Positions 25,439-34,932 of a stretch of DNA of 64,000 nucleotides are shown in pieces; positions within the stretch are counted from its first letter, which is position 1; each line of letters starts with the position of its first letter. The notes beneath the pieces were generated by a model. The model searched no databases. It saw only the letters and a program-made list of their open reading frames with translations, and was not told where the DNA came from. The DNA comes from Mycolicibacterium aurum. GTDB taxonomy: Bacteria > Actinomycetota > Actinomycetes > Mycobacteriales > Mycobacteriaceae. The position numbers and the translations under genes were made by a program. The stretch is taken from the NCBI RefSeq assembly GCF_900637195.1, contig NZ_LR134356.1:3472001-3536000 (forward strand), read 5' to 3'.

Positions 25439-25774
25439 ATGGCTGATCGTGTCTTGAGGGGCAGCCGCCTCGGAGCTGTGAGCTACGAGACGGACCGCAA
25501 CCACGACCTGGCGCCGCGTCAGGTCGCTCGTTACCGCACCGACAACGGCGAAGAGTTCGACGTCCCGTTCGCCGACGACGCCGAGATCCCCGGCACCTGG
25601 CTGTGCCGCAACGGCCTCGAAGGCACCCTCATCGAGGGTGATGTGCCGGAACCGAAGAAGGTCAAGCCGCCACGCACCCACTGGGACATGCTGCTGGAGC
25701 GTCGCTCTGTCGAGGAGCTCGAGGAGCTACTCAAGGAGCGGCTGGACATCGTCAAGACCCGTCGCCGCGGCTGA
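25439..25774 (+). CDS. rbpA: RNA polymerase-binding protein RbpA
   Basis: A 111-residue actinobacterial transcription factor that binds group I/II sigma factors and the core enzyme, stabilises open promoter complexes and affects basal rifampicin tolerance. The sequence is almost the mycobacterial consensus: disordered N-tail, core beta-barrel (about 27-70, with PFADDAEIPGTWLC), basic linker KKVKPP and C-terminal sigma-interaction helices ERRSVEELEELLKERL. A strong AGAGGAG precedes the ATG. An ECF-type promoter lies upstream, so it is probably stress-induced as well as constitutive. It is convergent with ppm1, three bases apart. Confidence 0.98.
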   Translation: MADRVLRGSRLGAVSYETDRNHDLAPRQVARYRTDNGEEFDVPFADDAEIPGTWLCRNGLEGTLIEGDVPEPKKVKPPRTHWDMLLERRSVEELEELLKERLDIVKTRRRG

Positions 25775-25777
25775 CCC

Positions 25778-26566
25778 TCAGCGTGCGTTGCCGCGCGCCC
25801 GGTCCAACCGGGCGCGCAGGCCCCACTGGGCCACTTTGAGAATCGCCTCCCGGATCGTCGACCCGTCCATCTTGGACACGCCGTGCTCGCGTTCGGTGAA
25901 CGTGATCGGCACTTCGACGACGGTGAATCCGGCGTTGATCGAGCGCCATGTCAGATCCACCTGGAAGCCGTAGCCCTTCGAGTCGACGGCGGCCAGATCG
26001 ATCTTCTCCAGCACCTCCCGCCGATACGCGCGGTAGCCCGCCGTGATGTCGTGGATGTCGACCCCGAGCAGGATGCGCGAATACCCGTTGGCGGTCCGCG
26101 ACAGCACGAGCCTGCGCCTGGGCCAGTTACGCACGTGACCGCCCTCGACATACCGCGACCCGATGACGAGGTCGGCGCCCGCGTCGATCTCGTCGAGCAG
26201 ACGGTGCAGCTCCTCGGGCGCGTGACTTCCGTCGGCGTCCATCTCGACCAGGACCGAGTACTGGCGGCCCAGCCCCCAGGCGAAGCCGGCCAGGTAGGCG
26301 GCGCCGAGACCGTCCTTGGACGTGCGGTGCATGACGTGGACGCGGTCCGGGTCGGCGAGGGCGAGCTCGTCCGCCAGCTCGCCGGTCCCGTCGGGGCTGC
26401 CGTCGTCGACGATCAGTACGTGCACGTCCGGCGCCGAGTCGGTGACGCGGGACACGATCGTCGGCAGATTGTCCAGTTCGTTGTACGTCGGGATGATGAC
26501 CAGGGTGCGGTCACTCGGCCGGTCGGCGGGTGCGGCACCGTCAGGCGTGCCACCGGGGGCGCTCAT
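25778..26566 (-). CDS. ppm1: Polyprenol monophosphomannose synthase Ppm1 (catalytic domain)
   Basis: A 262-residue GT2-family glycosyltransferase that transfers mannose from GDP-mannose to polyprenol phosphate, the donor for late steps of lipomannan and lipoarabinomannan synthesis and protein mannosylation. The N-terminal [13 protein letters not shown] and the DDGSPDGT and [12 protein letters not shown] motifs hold the nucleotide and metal site. No membrane helices are present. Its ATG overlaps the lnt stop (ATGA). In M. tuberculosis lnt and ppm1 form one protein (Rv2051c); here, as in M. smegmatis, they are separate coupled genes. Confidence 0.96.
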   Translation of the reverse strand: MSAPGGTPDGAAPADRPSDRTLVIIPTYNELDNLPTIVSRVTDSAPDVHVLIVDDGSPDGTGELADELALADPDRVHVMHRTSKDGLGAAYLAGFAWGLGRQYSVLVEMDADGSHAPEELHRLLDEIDAGADLVIGSRYVEGGHVRNWPRRRLVLSRTANGYSRILLGVDIHDITAGYRAYRREVLEKIDLAAVDSKGYGFQVDLTWRSINAGFTVVEVPITFTEREHGVSKMDGSTIREAILKVAQWGLRARLDRARGNAR

Positions 26567-28266
26567 GTGGCTCCTTTGCCGTCATCGGTGGTCGCTCGCC
26601 GACCCCTCAATCGTGCGGGCACGAATGATCCATTGTGCAGCATCGCCCAGAGAACAGCCGAAACGCCGAGGGCGACGAGCAGACCCTCGATGTAGGGGCC
26701 GAAGCGGGTCGCGGGCGTCTGGGTCGTCTTCAGCCGGATCTGTTGGTCGAGGTAGGCGGGTTCGAACCACCGGGTGCGGGCCATCTCGTGGCCGTCGGGC
26801 GCGACCACGGCGCTGATCCCTGTGGTACCCGCCACCACGACGTAGCGGTCGTGCTCGACGGCCCGCAGCCTGCCGAAGGCCAGCTGCTGCTCGCTCATGG
26901 CCTGATCGAACGTGGCGTTGTTGCTGGGCACCGCGAGCAGCTGTGCGCCGTTGCGCACGGATTCGCGTGCAGCTCGGTCGAAGATGACCTCCCAGCACGT
27001 GGTGATCCCCACGGGCACCCCCGCGGCCTGCACCACGCCGTCGCCGTCGCCGGGAACGAAATACCCGGCCCGGTCCGCGTAGGAGGACAGCCGACTGAAG
27101 AAGCTGCGCCAGGGCAGATACTCGCCGAACGGCTGGACGATGCGCTTGTCGTGCCGGTCGACCGGCCCGGTTTCCGGGTTCCACACGATGACGGTGTTCG
27201 TCGACGCCGGATCGGCAGGGGTGTAGCTGGGCGCCGCCACGACACCGCCGACCAGGATGGGTGCGTTGATCGCGGCCGCGGCCTTCGATATCTCGCGCCC
27301 TGCATCCGGATTCGCCAACGGGTCGATGTCGGAGGAGTTCTCCGGCCACACCACCAGCATGGGCTGCGGCGCCCGCCCTGCCCGCACGTCGTCGGCGAGC
27401 CGGAGCGTTTCGCGGACGTGGTTGTCCAGCACCGCTCGCCGCTGGGCGTTGAACTCCAGACCGAGCCGCGGCACGTTGCCCTGAATGGCGGCGACGGTGA
27501 CCGGCGGCTCATCGCCGGCGCCGAGTCCGGCCTTGCGTACATTCGGCCACGCGAGTGCCGAGCCCAGCAGGACCAGCGTGATACACAGGCCGGGCAGCAC
27601 GACGGCGGGCGGAACGGCGGCGCGGCGGCCGGCGTCACGGCGCCACCATCGGACGACCTCGAGGACGAGCGCCGCGAGACCGAACGACAGCACCGTCAGC
27701 CCGAAGGACACCAGAGGCGCGCCCCCGACGTAGGCCAGCGGCAGCAGCGGGCTCTCGGTCTGCGAGAACCCGACCACGCCCCACGGAAAGCCGCCGAACG
27801 GCACGGTCGACTTCAGCCATTCCTGCGCCGACCACAGCCCGGCGAACCACAACGGCCAGCCCGGCAGCGTGCGCACGCCGACGGCGACCGCCCCGAACAG
27901 GGCGGGGAACAACGCCTCGGCGAAGCTCAGCGCGAGCCACGGCACCGGCCCGACGAGCCCGCTGATCCACGGCAGCAGGGGCACGTAGAAGGCCAGGCCG
28001 AACAGCAGCCCGTATCCGGCACCGCCGGCCATCGTGGTGGATTCACGCGTCAGGACCCAGCCGAGCAGCCCGAATGCGAGAACCGCTGCGAGCCACCAGC
28101 CCAGCGGCGGGAAGCTCACGCACAGAGCAAGGCCGGCGACGATCGTGACGGCCAGGACGGGCAGGCGTGCCAGCACGGCGCGCCCGAAACGCTGTATCCG
28201 CGAGGGTTTCTCCGGTTCGTCGTCGGCGACGTCGGTGGCATCGGCTTCGGCAGCGGCGTCAGCCAT
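26563..28266 (-). CDS. lnt: Apolipoprotein N-acyltransferase Lnt
   Basis: A 567-residue membrane enzyme that adds the third acyl chain to the N-terminal Cys of lipoproteins. Hydrophobic helices occupy about residues 32-240; the nitrilase-like catalytic domain (about 255-515) has the triad Glu309 (VWPENSS), Lys374 ([16 protein letters not shown]) and Cys424 (ITTCWE). A last helix is near 528-545. The start at ATG 28266 overlaps the amidohydrolase stop by 8 bases, and its own stop overlaps ppm1. It belongs to a four-gene minus-strand operon fxsA - amidohydrolase - lnt - ppm1. Confidence 0.95.
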   Translation of the reverse strand: MADAAAEADATDVADDEPEKPSRIQRFGRAVLARLPVLAVTIVAGLALCVSFPPLGWWLAAVLAFGLLGWVLTRESTTMAGGAGYGLLFGLAFYVPLLPWISGLVGPVPWLALSFAEALFPALFGAVAVGVRTLPGWPLWFAGLWSAQEWLKSTVPFGGFPWGVVGFSQTESPLLPLAYVGGAPLVSFGLTVLSFGLAALVLEVVRWWRRDAGRRAAVPPAVVLPGLCITLVLLGSALAWPNVRKAGLGAGDEPPVTVAAIQGNVPRLGLEFNAQRRAVLDNHVRETLRLADDVRAGRAPQPMLVVWPENSSDIDPLANPDAGREISKAAAAINAPILVGGVVAAPSYTPADPASTNTVIVWNPETGPVDRHDKRIVQPFGEYLPWRSFFSRLSSYADRAGYFVPGDGDGVVQAAGVPVGITTCWEVIFDRAARESVRNGAQLLAVPSNNATFDQAMSEQQLAFGRLRAVEHDRYVVVAGTTGISAVVAPDGHEMARTRWFEPAYLDQQIRLKTTQTPATRFGPYIEGLLVALGVSAVLWAMLHNGSFVPARLRGRRATTDDGKGAT

Positions 28267-29839
28267 AGATGACCGATCCTCGGTGCACGGTCTGCCTGCA
28301 GGTGGGCATACCGTCGTCCAGCCGGGGCAGCACGGGCACCCGCGATCGCGGATCGGTGGACCACCGCTGCACCGCGTCGGCGGGCGCGCTGACGTCGAAC
28401 CCGTCGGCCTCCCACACCGCGTACGTGGCCGGCGCACCGGGGACCAGGGTGCCCATCAGGCCGTCCCGGACGCCTCCGGCACGCCAGGCTCCCCGCGTCG
28501 CCGCCGCGAAGGCCGCCCGGGCCGAGATCGCGCTGCCCGGAGTGCGGTGCGTGGTCGCCGCGCGGACCGTCGCCCAGGGGTTCATGTCGGTCACCGGGGT
28601 GTCCGAACCGAAGGCGAGTGGCACGCCTTGGGATGCTAACAGCGCAAATCTGTTCAGCCGGCTACCGCGCTCGACGCCGAGACGCTGCGCATACATCCCG
28701 GTCTCGCCGCCCCAGAGCGCATCGAAGTTGGGCTGCATGCTGGCGATCACACCCCAGCTGCCGAGTTTCGCGGCCTGCTCGTCGGTCACCATCTCGAGAT
28801 GCTCGAGGCGGTGCCCGCACCGCGCGACCGCGGCGACTCCGAACCGGTCGACCACCGCCTGCAGCGCGGTGGTCACCGCGGCGACGGCGGCGTCCCCGAT
28901 CACGTGGAAGCCGGCGGTGATGCCGGCCTCGGTGCAGGCACCCACGTGGGCGGTGACAGCGTCGACGTCGAGGTAGGCGTTCCCGGTGGGCGCCGGGCAG
29001 CCCTCGTCGATGTCGGCATAGGGAGCGTGCAGCCATGCGGTGCGTGAGCCCAGCGCGCCGTCGACGAACAGATCGCCGGCCAGGCCGCGCGCCTGGGTCT
29101 GCGCCAACAACTCCGCAGCCTGCGCCGCGGTGGTGACGGCCTCGCCCCAGTAGCCGACCACCTCGACGCCGTGCTCGTGGGCGTGCAGCTCGTGCCAGTC
29201 GTCGAGGCCCCCGATCTGGGGGCCCGCGCACTCGTGCACGGCGGCGATGCCCGAGGACGCCGCGGCGTCCAGTGCCGCCTGCCGGGCCTGGGTGCGTTGC
29301 GCCGCGGTCAGGGCTTCCCGAGCAGCACGACGCACCCGGTGGTGGGCATCGGCGGTCAGGGGCACGTCGTCTGCGACGCCCGCCGCGCGGCGCATCACCG
29401 TCGATGCTGCCGCCGAGTGCACGTCGACGCGGGCCAGATAGACCAGCCGGTCGCCCACGACGGCGTCGACGTCGGCGGTGCCCGGGGCGACGCGCTCCGG
29501 CCAGCCCGACTCGTCCCAGCCGTGTCCCCAGATGACGCCGTCCGGCCGGGACCGGGCGTATGCGGCGAGCAGCTCGAGACAGTGCCGCAGCGACGTCGCG
29601 GGACGCAGATCGAGACCGGTCAGCGCCAAACCGGTGGCCGTGGTGTGGACATGGCTGTCCACGAAGGCCGGGGCGACGAAAGCGCCCGCCAGATCGGTGA
29701 CGTCGGCACGGGGAAACTGCGAGCGCCCGACCTCGTCACTGCCGAGCCATGCCACCACACCGTCACGCACAGCGATCGCGGTCGCGTCGGGCATGGCCGG
29801 GCTGTGAATGCGCCCGTTGAGCAGGAGGGTGGTGGTCAC
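28259..29839 (-). CDS. Amidohydrolase family protein (YtcJ/LAF3-like)
   Basis: A 526-residue metal-dependent hydrolase. The FVDSHVHT motif (about 59-66) provides the first two metal His ligands. Further His are in FHVIGD (about 323) and HRLEHLEM, and the final catalytic Asp in [13 protein letters not shown]. This is the layout of the YtcJ-type amidohydrolases. The substrate is unknown. The GTG start overlaps the fxsA stop (GTGA). It matches the gene between lnt and fxsA in M. tuberculosis (Rv2052c place). Confidence 0.88.
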   Translation of the reverse strand: MTTTLLLNGRIHSPAMPDATAIAVRDGVVAWLGSDEVGRSQFPRADVTDLAGAFVAPAFVDSHVHTTATGLALTGLDLRPATSLRHCLELLAAYARSRPDGVIWGHGWDESGWPERVAPGTADVDAVVGDRLVYLARVDVHSAAASTVMRRAAGVADDVPLTADAHHRVRRAAREALTAAQRTQARQAALDAAASSGIAAVHECAGPQIGGLDDWHELHAHEHGVEVVGYWGEAVTTAAQAAELLAQTQARGLAGDLFVDGALGSRTAWLHAPYADIDEGCPAPTGNAYLDVDAVTAHVGACTEAGITAGFHVIGDAAVAAVTTALQAVVDRFGVAAVARCGHRLEHLEMVTDEQAAKLGSWGVIASMQPNFDALWGGETGMYAQRLGVERGSRLNRFALLASQGVPLAFGSDTPVTDMNPWATVRAATTHRTPGSAISARAAFAAATRGAWRAGGVRDGLMGTLVPGAPATYAVWEADGFDVSAPADAVQRWSTDPRSRVPVLPRLDDGMPTCRQTVHRGSVIYG

Positions 29840-30360
29840 TCCGGCAGGCGGGGCTGGTCCGCTCGAACCGGCGGCACGTCCTCGACGGTCCGGACCTCGT
29901 CCACGACGTCGATCACCTCACCGTCGACATACTCGCCCCGGCCCGCCCTGCTCGAATAGCCGGACCGGCCCGCGGCGGCCGAGCCGACGGTGCTCACTCC
30001 GACGATGAGCGGGGCGCGGCGCGCGGCCATCGCGGTGACCATCGGCCGCGCGACCGCGCGGGTGGGCGGCAGCAGCAGGAGTGCGCCGAGAACCGAGCTG
30101 GCAAGACCGGGAATCACGACGAGCACCGTACCCAGGGCGACGAGCGCGCTGTCGGTGACCGCCCCCTGCGCATCGGCCATCGTCAGCCCGGAGCGCAGAC
30201 GGCGGATGTGACGGCGCAGCTGAGATCCGGCCAGGGCCATCCCCAGCAGGAATGTGCCCGCCAGCAGCAGCACGGTCCAGCCGAAGCCGATGGTGGAGAC
30301 CAGGGCCACCACGACAGCCAGCTCGATCACCGTGTAGAGCAGGAACAGCCTCATCGCCAT
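29836..30360 (-). CDS. fxsA: FxsA family membrane protein
   Basis: A 174-residue protein with the FxsA domain at about 1-125: two hydrophobic helices at about 3-22 and 24-45, then GSQLRRHIRRLRSGLTMADA and a third hydrophobic stretch around 76-100 with GLASSVLGALLLLPP. The C-terminal 50 residues are hydrophilic. In E. coli FxsA overproduction relieves F exclusion of phage T7; the native role is unknown. First gene of the fxsA - amidohydrolase - lnt - ppm1 operon. Confidence 0.9.
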   Translation of the reverse strand: MAMRLFLLYTVIELAVVVALVSTIGFGWTVLLLAGTFLLGMALAGSQLRRHIRRLRSGLTMADAQGAVTDSALVALGTVLVVIPGLASSVLGALLLLPPTRAVARPMVTAMAARRAPLIVGVSTVGSAAAGRSGYSSRAGRGEYVDGEVIDVVDEVRTVEDVPPVRADQPRLPE

Positions 30361-30420
30361 AGTGTGCCAACGTCCGGGCGGGGGCGCAGGTTCCTCGGTG
30401 GGGCGACCATCAGCGCAGAC

Positions 30421-30822
30421 TCACGAACTGGGCGCCGCTTCCACTTCGATCGCCGCGTGCACCTTGTCGACGCCGCCGCGGACGATGGCCTGCGGGATCC
30501 ACCACCACGCATGCCACCAGTAGCGCCTGGTCACCATGTCGAACACCCGCCGGGTCTCGGATTTCGGCAGGTTGCGGGCCACCGCCTCGACGGCCTCACC
30601 CTTCACCTTGCCGAGCACGCCACACTTCTGGATGGTGACGCGCGGGGTGTTGTTGATGCGCTTGGTCTTCCAGGAGCCGTCGTCGGTACTGATCAACAGC
30701 TTGCCCTCGTGCGGCACACCCCAGACCGGGGTCGGCTTGGGACGTCCGTCCTTCGTGAACGTCGTCAGCAGCAGGTACTTCTCGGTGTAGACGTCCTCGA
30801 ATGTCGGTGCCATACCTCTCAC
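30421..30822 (-). CDS. PPOX-class F420-type oxidoreductase, paralogue B
   Basis: A 133-residue split beta-barrel protein of the pyridoxamine-oxidase-like F420 group. The N-terminal pattern YLLLTTFTKDGRPKPTPVWG is shared with the upstream neighbour, followed by SWKTKRINNTPRVTI. Its C-terminal part is Trp-rich (RYWWHAWWWIP). The GTG at 30822 overlaps the stop of that neighbour (GTGA); an ATG three codons later is an alternative. The two genes are tandem paralogues. The substrate is unknown. Confidence 0.82.
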   Translation of the reverse strand: MRGMAPTFEDVYTEKYLLLTTFTKDGRPKPTPVWGVPHEGKLLISTDDGSWKTKRINNTPRVTIQKCGVLGKVKGEAVEAVARNLPKSETRRVFDMVTRRYWWHAWWWIPQAIVRGGVDKVHAAIEVEAAPSS

Positions 30823-31199
30823 GCCGCCTTGATCTCGATGGTGACGTTCTTGTTCATGCCGCCGCGCAGCTTCGAGAAGAAATTGAATGTCTTGCCGAGC
30901 AGGCCGTAGCGCTTGCCGAGCGCGTCATAGGTCTTGGCGTTGGCCGACTTCGGCAGGATCGCCGCCGTCGCCTCCACCGCCTCGCCCTTGGGCTTACCGC
31001 CCCGGTCACACTCGGCGATGGTGACCCGCGCCGTGTTGCGGATCCGCTTGACCTTCCAGGACTGCTCCTGGGTGATGGCGATCAACGCCTCCCCCGCCGG
31101 GGCGGCCCAGATCGCTGTCGGCTTGGGTCTGCCGTCCTTGGTGAACGTGGTGAGCAGGATGTACTCCGACTTTGCGACGTCGGCGAAGGTCACTGGCAT
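30819..31199 (-). CDS. PPOX-class F420-type oxidoreductase, paralogue A
   Basis: A 126-residue protein of the same fold as its downstream neighbour. The shared signature YILLTTFTKDGRPKPTAIW is at about 13-31 and SWKVKRIRNTARVTIAECD further on; both belong to the cofactor-binding barrel. The GEAVEA strand follows. It probably uses F420 or flavin to reduce a small substrate. First gene of the two-gene unit; a 27-base direct repeat pair lies in the 84 bases before it, toward cobN. Confidence 0.84.
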   Translation of the reverse strand: MPVTFADVAKSEYILLTTFTKDGRPKPTAIWAAPAGEALIAITQEQSWKVKRIRNTARVTIAECDRGGKPKGEAVEATAAILPKSANAKTYDALGKRYGLLGKTFNFFSKLRGGMNKNVTIEIKAA

Positions 31200-31216
31200 G
31201 CCGCCAATCTAACCCG

Positions 31217-31278
31217 CCCGGGTCGCTGCGCTCCTGCCCGCCGAGTCATCCCCCGGGTCGCTGCGCTCCTGCCCGCCG
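31217..31278. repeat. Two 27-bp direct repeats, period 35
   Basis: An identical 27-base sequence containing CCCGGGTCGCTGCGCTCCTG occurs at 31217-31243 and 31252-31278, separated by 8 bases. The second copy ends five bases before the cobN stop codon. Such GC-rich repeats between genes may be members of a dispersed family; no other copy was noticed in this window. Confidence 0.9.
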
Positions 31279-31283
31279 GAACG

Positions 31284-34200
31284 TCAGCCTTCGAGGTCGC
31301 CCTCGGTTTCCAGCAGCACCTGCTTCAACCCGTCCAGCGTGGCCTTCTCCGGGGCCGCCCACATGCCACGGCCTGCGGCCTCCAGCAACCGCTCGGCCAT
31401 GCCGTGCAGCGCCCACGGGTTCGACTCCTTCATGAACTTGCGATTCTCGTCGTCGAACACGTAACTCTGCGAGAGCTGCTCGTACATCCAGTCGGCCATC
31501 ACCCCCGCCGTCGCGTCGTAGCCGAAGAGGTAGTCGACCGTCGCGGCCATCTCGAATGCACCCTTGTAGCCGTGCCTACGCATCGCGGTCATCCAGCGCG
31601 GGTTCACGACGCGCGCCCGGAACACCCGGGTGGTCTCCTCGGACAACGTGCGGGTGCGCACCGCCTCGGGTCTGGTGTTGTCGCCGATGTAGGCGACCGG
31701 ATCCTTGCCCGTCAGCGACCGCACGGTGGCCACCATGCCGCCGTGGTACTGGAAGTAGTCGTCGGAGTCGGCGATATCGTGTTCGCGGGTGTCGGTGTTC
31801 TTGGCCGCCACCGCGATCCGGCGGTAGGCGCGATTCATGTCGTCGGTGGCGGGCGCCCCGTCCAGCCCGCGACCGTAGGCGAAACCGCCCCACGCGGTGT
31901 ACACGGCGGCCAGGTCGGCGTCGTCGCGCCAGTTGCGGCTGTCGATCAGCTGTAGCAGACCGGCACCGTAGGTCCCCGGCTTGGAACCGAAGATCCTTGT
32001 GGTGGCGCGGCGGTGGTCGCCGTGCTCGGACAGGTCGGCCTCGGCGTGAGCGCGGACGTAGTTGTCCTCGTCCGCCTCGTCGAGGCCGGCGACGAGCTGC
32101 ACGGCGTCATCGATCATCGCAACCACGTGGGGGAAGGCGTCGCGGAAGAACCCGGAGATGCGGACCGTGACGTCGATGCGCGGACGGCCGAGCTCGGCGA
32201 GCGAGATGGCTTCGAGGTTGACCACGCGCCTCGACGCGTCATCCCAGATCGGGCGGACGCCGATCAGTGCGAGCACTTCTGCGATGTCGTCGCCCGATGT
32301 GCGCATCGCCGAGGTGCCCCACACCGACAGACCCACCGATTCCGGCCAGCGGCCGTAGTCGGACTGATACCGCTCCAACAGCGAGTCGGCAAGTCGCACA
32401 CCGGTTTCCCAGGCGAGCTTGGACGGCACCGCCTTGGGGTCCACCGAATAGAAGTTGCGCCCCGTGGGCAGCACGTTGACCAGTCCGCGCAGCGGCGAGC
32501 CCGAGGGGCCCGACTCGATGAACCGCCCGTCCAACGCCCGCAGGATCTGGGTGATCTCGTCCGCGGTCCCGGCCAGTCGCGGTACCACTTCCGTCGCCGC
32601 GAACCGCAGGACCGCCGCCACTCCGGCATGGTCGGTCAGCGTGTCGACGGCGTCGGCGTCCCACCCCGTCTTCTGCAGTGCCGCAACGAGTTCACGCGCC
32701 TCCGCCTCGGCCGCGTCGACGCTCGCGCGACTGTCGCCACCGTCCTCGGCGAGGCCGAGCGCCTCGCGCAACCCGGGGACTGACTGCTCGCCGCCGAACA
32801 GCTGCCGCGCCCGCAGCATCGCCAGCACCAGGTCCAGTTGCACCTCCCCCTCCGGGGTTTGGCCCAGGATGTGCAGGCCGTCGCGTATCTGGACGTCCTT
32901 GATCTCGCACAACCAGCCGTCGACGTGCAGCAGCATGTCGTCGAACGAATCCTCGTCGGGCCGGTCTTCGAGACCGAGATCGTGGTCCATCTTGGCGGCG
33001 CGCATCAACGTCCAGATCTGCTGACGGATGGCGGGCAGCTTGGCCGGGTCCAAGGCGGAGATGTTGGCGTGCTCGTCGAGAAGCTGTTCCAGGCGCGCGA
33101 TGTCGCCGTATGTCTCGGCCCTGGCCATCGGCGGGATGAGGTGGTCGACCAGGGTGGCGTGTGCGCGCCGTTTGGCCTGTGTCCCCTCGCCGGGATCGTT
33201 GACCAGGAACGGGTAGATCAACGGCTGGTTACCCAGTGCGGCGTCGGTGCCGCACGACGCCGACATCCCCAATGTCTTGCCGGGCAGCCATTCGAGGTTG
33301 CCGTGCTTGCCGAGGTGCACGATGGCATCCGCGTCGAAGGCGTTGGAGCAGCCGTCTCCGAATCCCTGTCCGAGCCAGTGGTAGGCGGCCAGATAGTGGT
33401 GACTCGGCGGAAGGTCCGGGTCGTGATAGATGGCAACGGGATTCGCACCGAAACCGCGCGGCGGTTGCACGATCAGCACGACGTTGCCCGACCGCATTGC
33501 CGCGATGACGATCTCGCCGTCGGGGTCGTGACTGCGATCGACGTACAGGTCGCCGGGCGGCGGGCCCCAGTGTTCGACCACGCCGTCGGTCAGCGCGGCA
33601 GGCAACGTGGCGAACCAGTCGCGATAGTCCTTGGCCGACACCCGAATCGGGTTACCCGAGAGCTGCTCCTCGGTGAGCCAGTCCGGATCCTGACCGCCAC
33701 GTGCGATCAGGGCGTGGATCAGCGCGTCACCATCGCGGGCTTCCAGGCCCGGCACCTCGCCGACGTCATAGCCGGCATCCTTCATCGCGTTCAGCAGTGC
33801 GATCGCGCTGGCTGGGGTGTCGAGTCCGACCGCGTTCCCGATCCGGGCGTGCTTGGTCGGGTAGGCCGAGAAGACCAGAGCCACCCGCTTGTCGGCGGGG
33901 GCGATGGTGCGGAGTCTGGCGTGCCGGACGGCGATGCCGGCCACGCGGGCGCATCGTTCGGGGTCGGCGACGTAGGAAACCAATCCCTCGTCGTCGATCT
34001 CCTTGAACGAGAACGGAACTGTGATGAGGCGGCCGTCGAACTCGGGCACAGCCACCTGGGTGGCGACGTCGAGCGGCGACATGCCGTCGTCGTTCTCGTC
34101 CCACTGCGCCCGCGACGACGTGAGGCACAGACCTTGGAGGATCGGAATGTCCAGTGCGGCAAGGTGTGCGACGTTCCAGCTGTCGTCGACTCCGCCCGCC

Positions 34201-34901
34201 CCGACGGTCGCCGGGGTGGCACCACCCGCGGCGAGGACCGTGGTGATCATGGCGTCGGCAGTGCTCAGCAGCTCGATCAGCGCCGGATCGGCGGTACGCA
34301 GTGAGGCGCAGAACACCGGAAGTGCCACTGCGCCGGCGTCGTCGATCGCGTCGCACAGTGCATGGATGTAGCCGGTGTTGCCCGCCAGATGCTGTGCCCG
34401 GTAGTACAGCACCGCGACCGTGGGCCCGGTGCCGGCACTCGCGGGACGCTCAAGCACGCCCCAGGTGGGGGTCGCCACCGGTTCGGCGAAGCCGAAGCCG
34501 GTCATCAACAGGGTGTCGGACAGGAAGGTATAGAGGTTCGCGAGGTTTTCGGTTCCGCCCTGCGCAAGGTAGATGTGCGCCTGCAGCGCCACGCCCGCCG
34601 GGGTGGTGGAGTAGTTCATCAGGTCGGCGTCCGGGGCCTGCTCGCCGCTGACCACGACCGCGGGCACCCCGCTGGCCCGGACGGCGTCGATGCCGTCCTC
34701 CCAGGCGCGGTAACCACCGAGGATGCGCACCACCGCGATGTCGGCGTCCCGCAGCAGCTCTGCGAGCTCGCCCTCGACCAGCCGCGACGGGTTCGCCCAC
34801 ACGTAACGGGCACCGCTGGCCCGGGCGGTGATCAGGTCGGTGTCCGACGTGGACAGCAGCAGAACGGACGGATTCGGGCTGGCAGAAACTGGCGCAGTCA
34901 C
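31284..34901 (-). CDS. cobN: Cobaltochelatase subunit CobN
   Basis: A large subunit of about 1205 residues of the ATP-dependent aerobic cobalt chelatase that inserts cobalt into hydrogenobyrinic acid a,c-diamide. The N-terminus matches mycobacterial CobN (VLLLSTSDTDLITARASGAR); the body shows the BchH/CobN family motifs, for example HWLGQGFGDGCSNAFDADA and HLGKHGNLEWLPGK. Full length for the family. I use the GTG at 34901; the frame is open further upstream but would run into the divergent AraC gene. The partners CobS/CobT or ChlI/ChlD-like are not in the window. No cobalamin riboswitch fits in the 31-base upstream gap. Confidence 0.96.
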   Translation of the reverse strand: MTAPVSASPNPSVLLLSTSDTDLITARASGARYVWANPSRLVEGELAELLRDADIAVVRILGGYRAWEDGIDAVRASGVPAVVVSGEQAPDADLMNYSTTPAGVALQAHIYLAQGGTENLANLYTFLSDTLLMTGFGFAEPVATPTWGVLERPASAGTGPTVAVLYYRAQHLAGNTGYIHALCDAIDDAGAVALPVFCASLRTADPALIELLSTADAMITTVLAAGGATPATVGAGGVDDSWNVAHLAALDIPILQGLCLTSSRAQWDENDDGMSPLDVATQVAVPEFDGRLITVPFSFKEIDDEGLVSYVADPERCARVAGIAVRHARLRTIAPADKRVALVFSAYPTKHARIGNAVGLDTPASAIALLNAMKDAGYDVGEVPGLEARDGDALIHALIARGGQDPDWLTEEQLSGNPIRVSAKDYRDWFATLPAALTDGVVEHWGPPPGDLYVDRSHDPDGEIVIAAMRSGNVVLIVQPPRGFGANPVAIYHDPDLPPSHHYLAAYHWLGQGFGDGCSNAFDADAIVHLGKHGNLEWLPGKTLGMSASCGTDAALGNQPLIYPFLVNDPGEGTQAKRRAHATLVDHLIPPMARAETYGDIARLEQLLDEHANISALDPAKLPAIRQQIWTLMRAAKMDHDLGLEDRPDEDSFDDMLLHVDGWLCEIKDVQIRDGLHILGQTPEGEVQLDLVLAMLRARQLFGGEQSVPGLREALGLAEDGGDSRASVDAAEAEARELVAALQKTGWDADAVDTLTDHAGVAAVLRFAATEVVPRLAGTADEITQILRALDGRFIESGPSGSPLRGLVNVLPTGRNFYSVDPKAVPSKLAWETGVRLADSLLERYQSDYGRWPESVGLSVWGTSAMRTSGDDIAEVLALIGVRPIWDDASRRVVNLEAISLAELGRPRIDVTVRISGFFRDAFPHVVAMIDDAVQLVAGLDEADEDNYVRAHAEADLSEHGDHRRATTRIFGSKPGTYGAGLLQLIDSRNWRDDADLAAVYTAWGGFAYGRGLDGAPATDDMNRAYRRIAVAAKNTDTREHDIADSDDYFQYHGGMVATVRSLTGKDPVAYIGDNTRPEAVRTRTLSEETTRVFRARVVNPRWMTAMRRHGYKGAFEMAATVDYLFGYDATAGVMADWMYEQLSQSYVFDDENRKFMKESNPWALHGMAERLLEAAGRGMWAAPEKATLDGLKQVLLETEGDLEG

Positions 34902-34932
34902 CCCCCATTCGTACCGGACTACGGTGGTGGAC

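Noticed and set aside
31217..31278. Attachment site or IS remnant
   Set aside because: Direct repeats are only 8 bases apart with no transposase, integrase or tRNA nearby.
34902..34932. Cobalamin riboswitch upstream of cobN
   Set aside because: The gap to the divergent gene is only 31 bases, too short, and no B12-box was seen here or before cobG.
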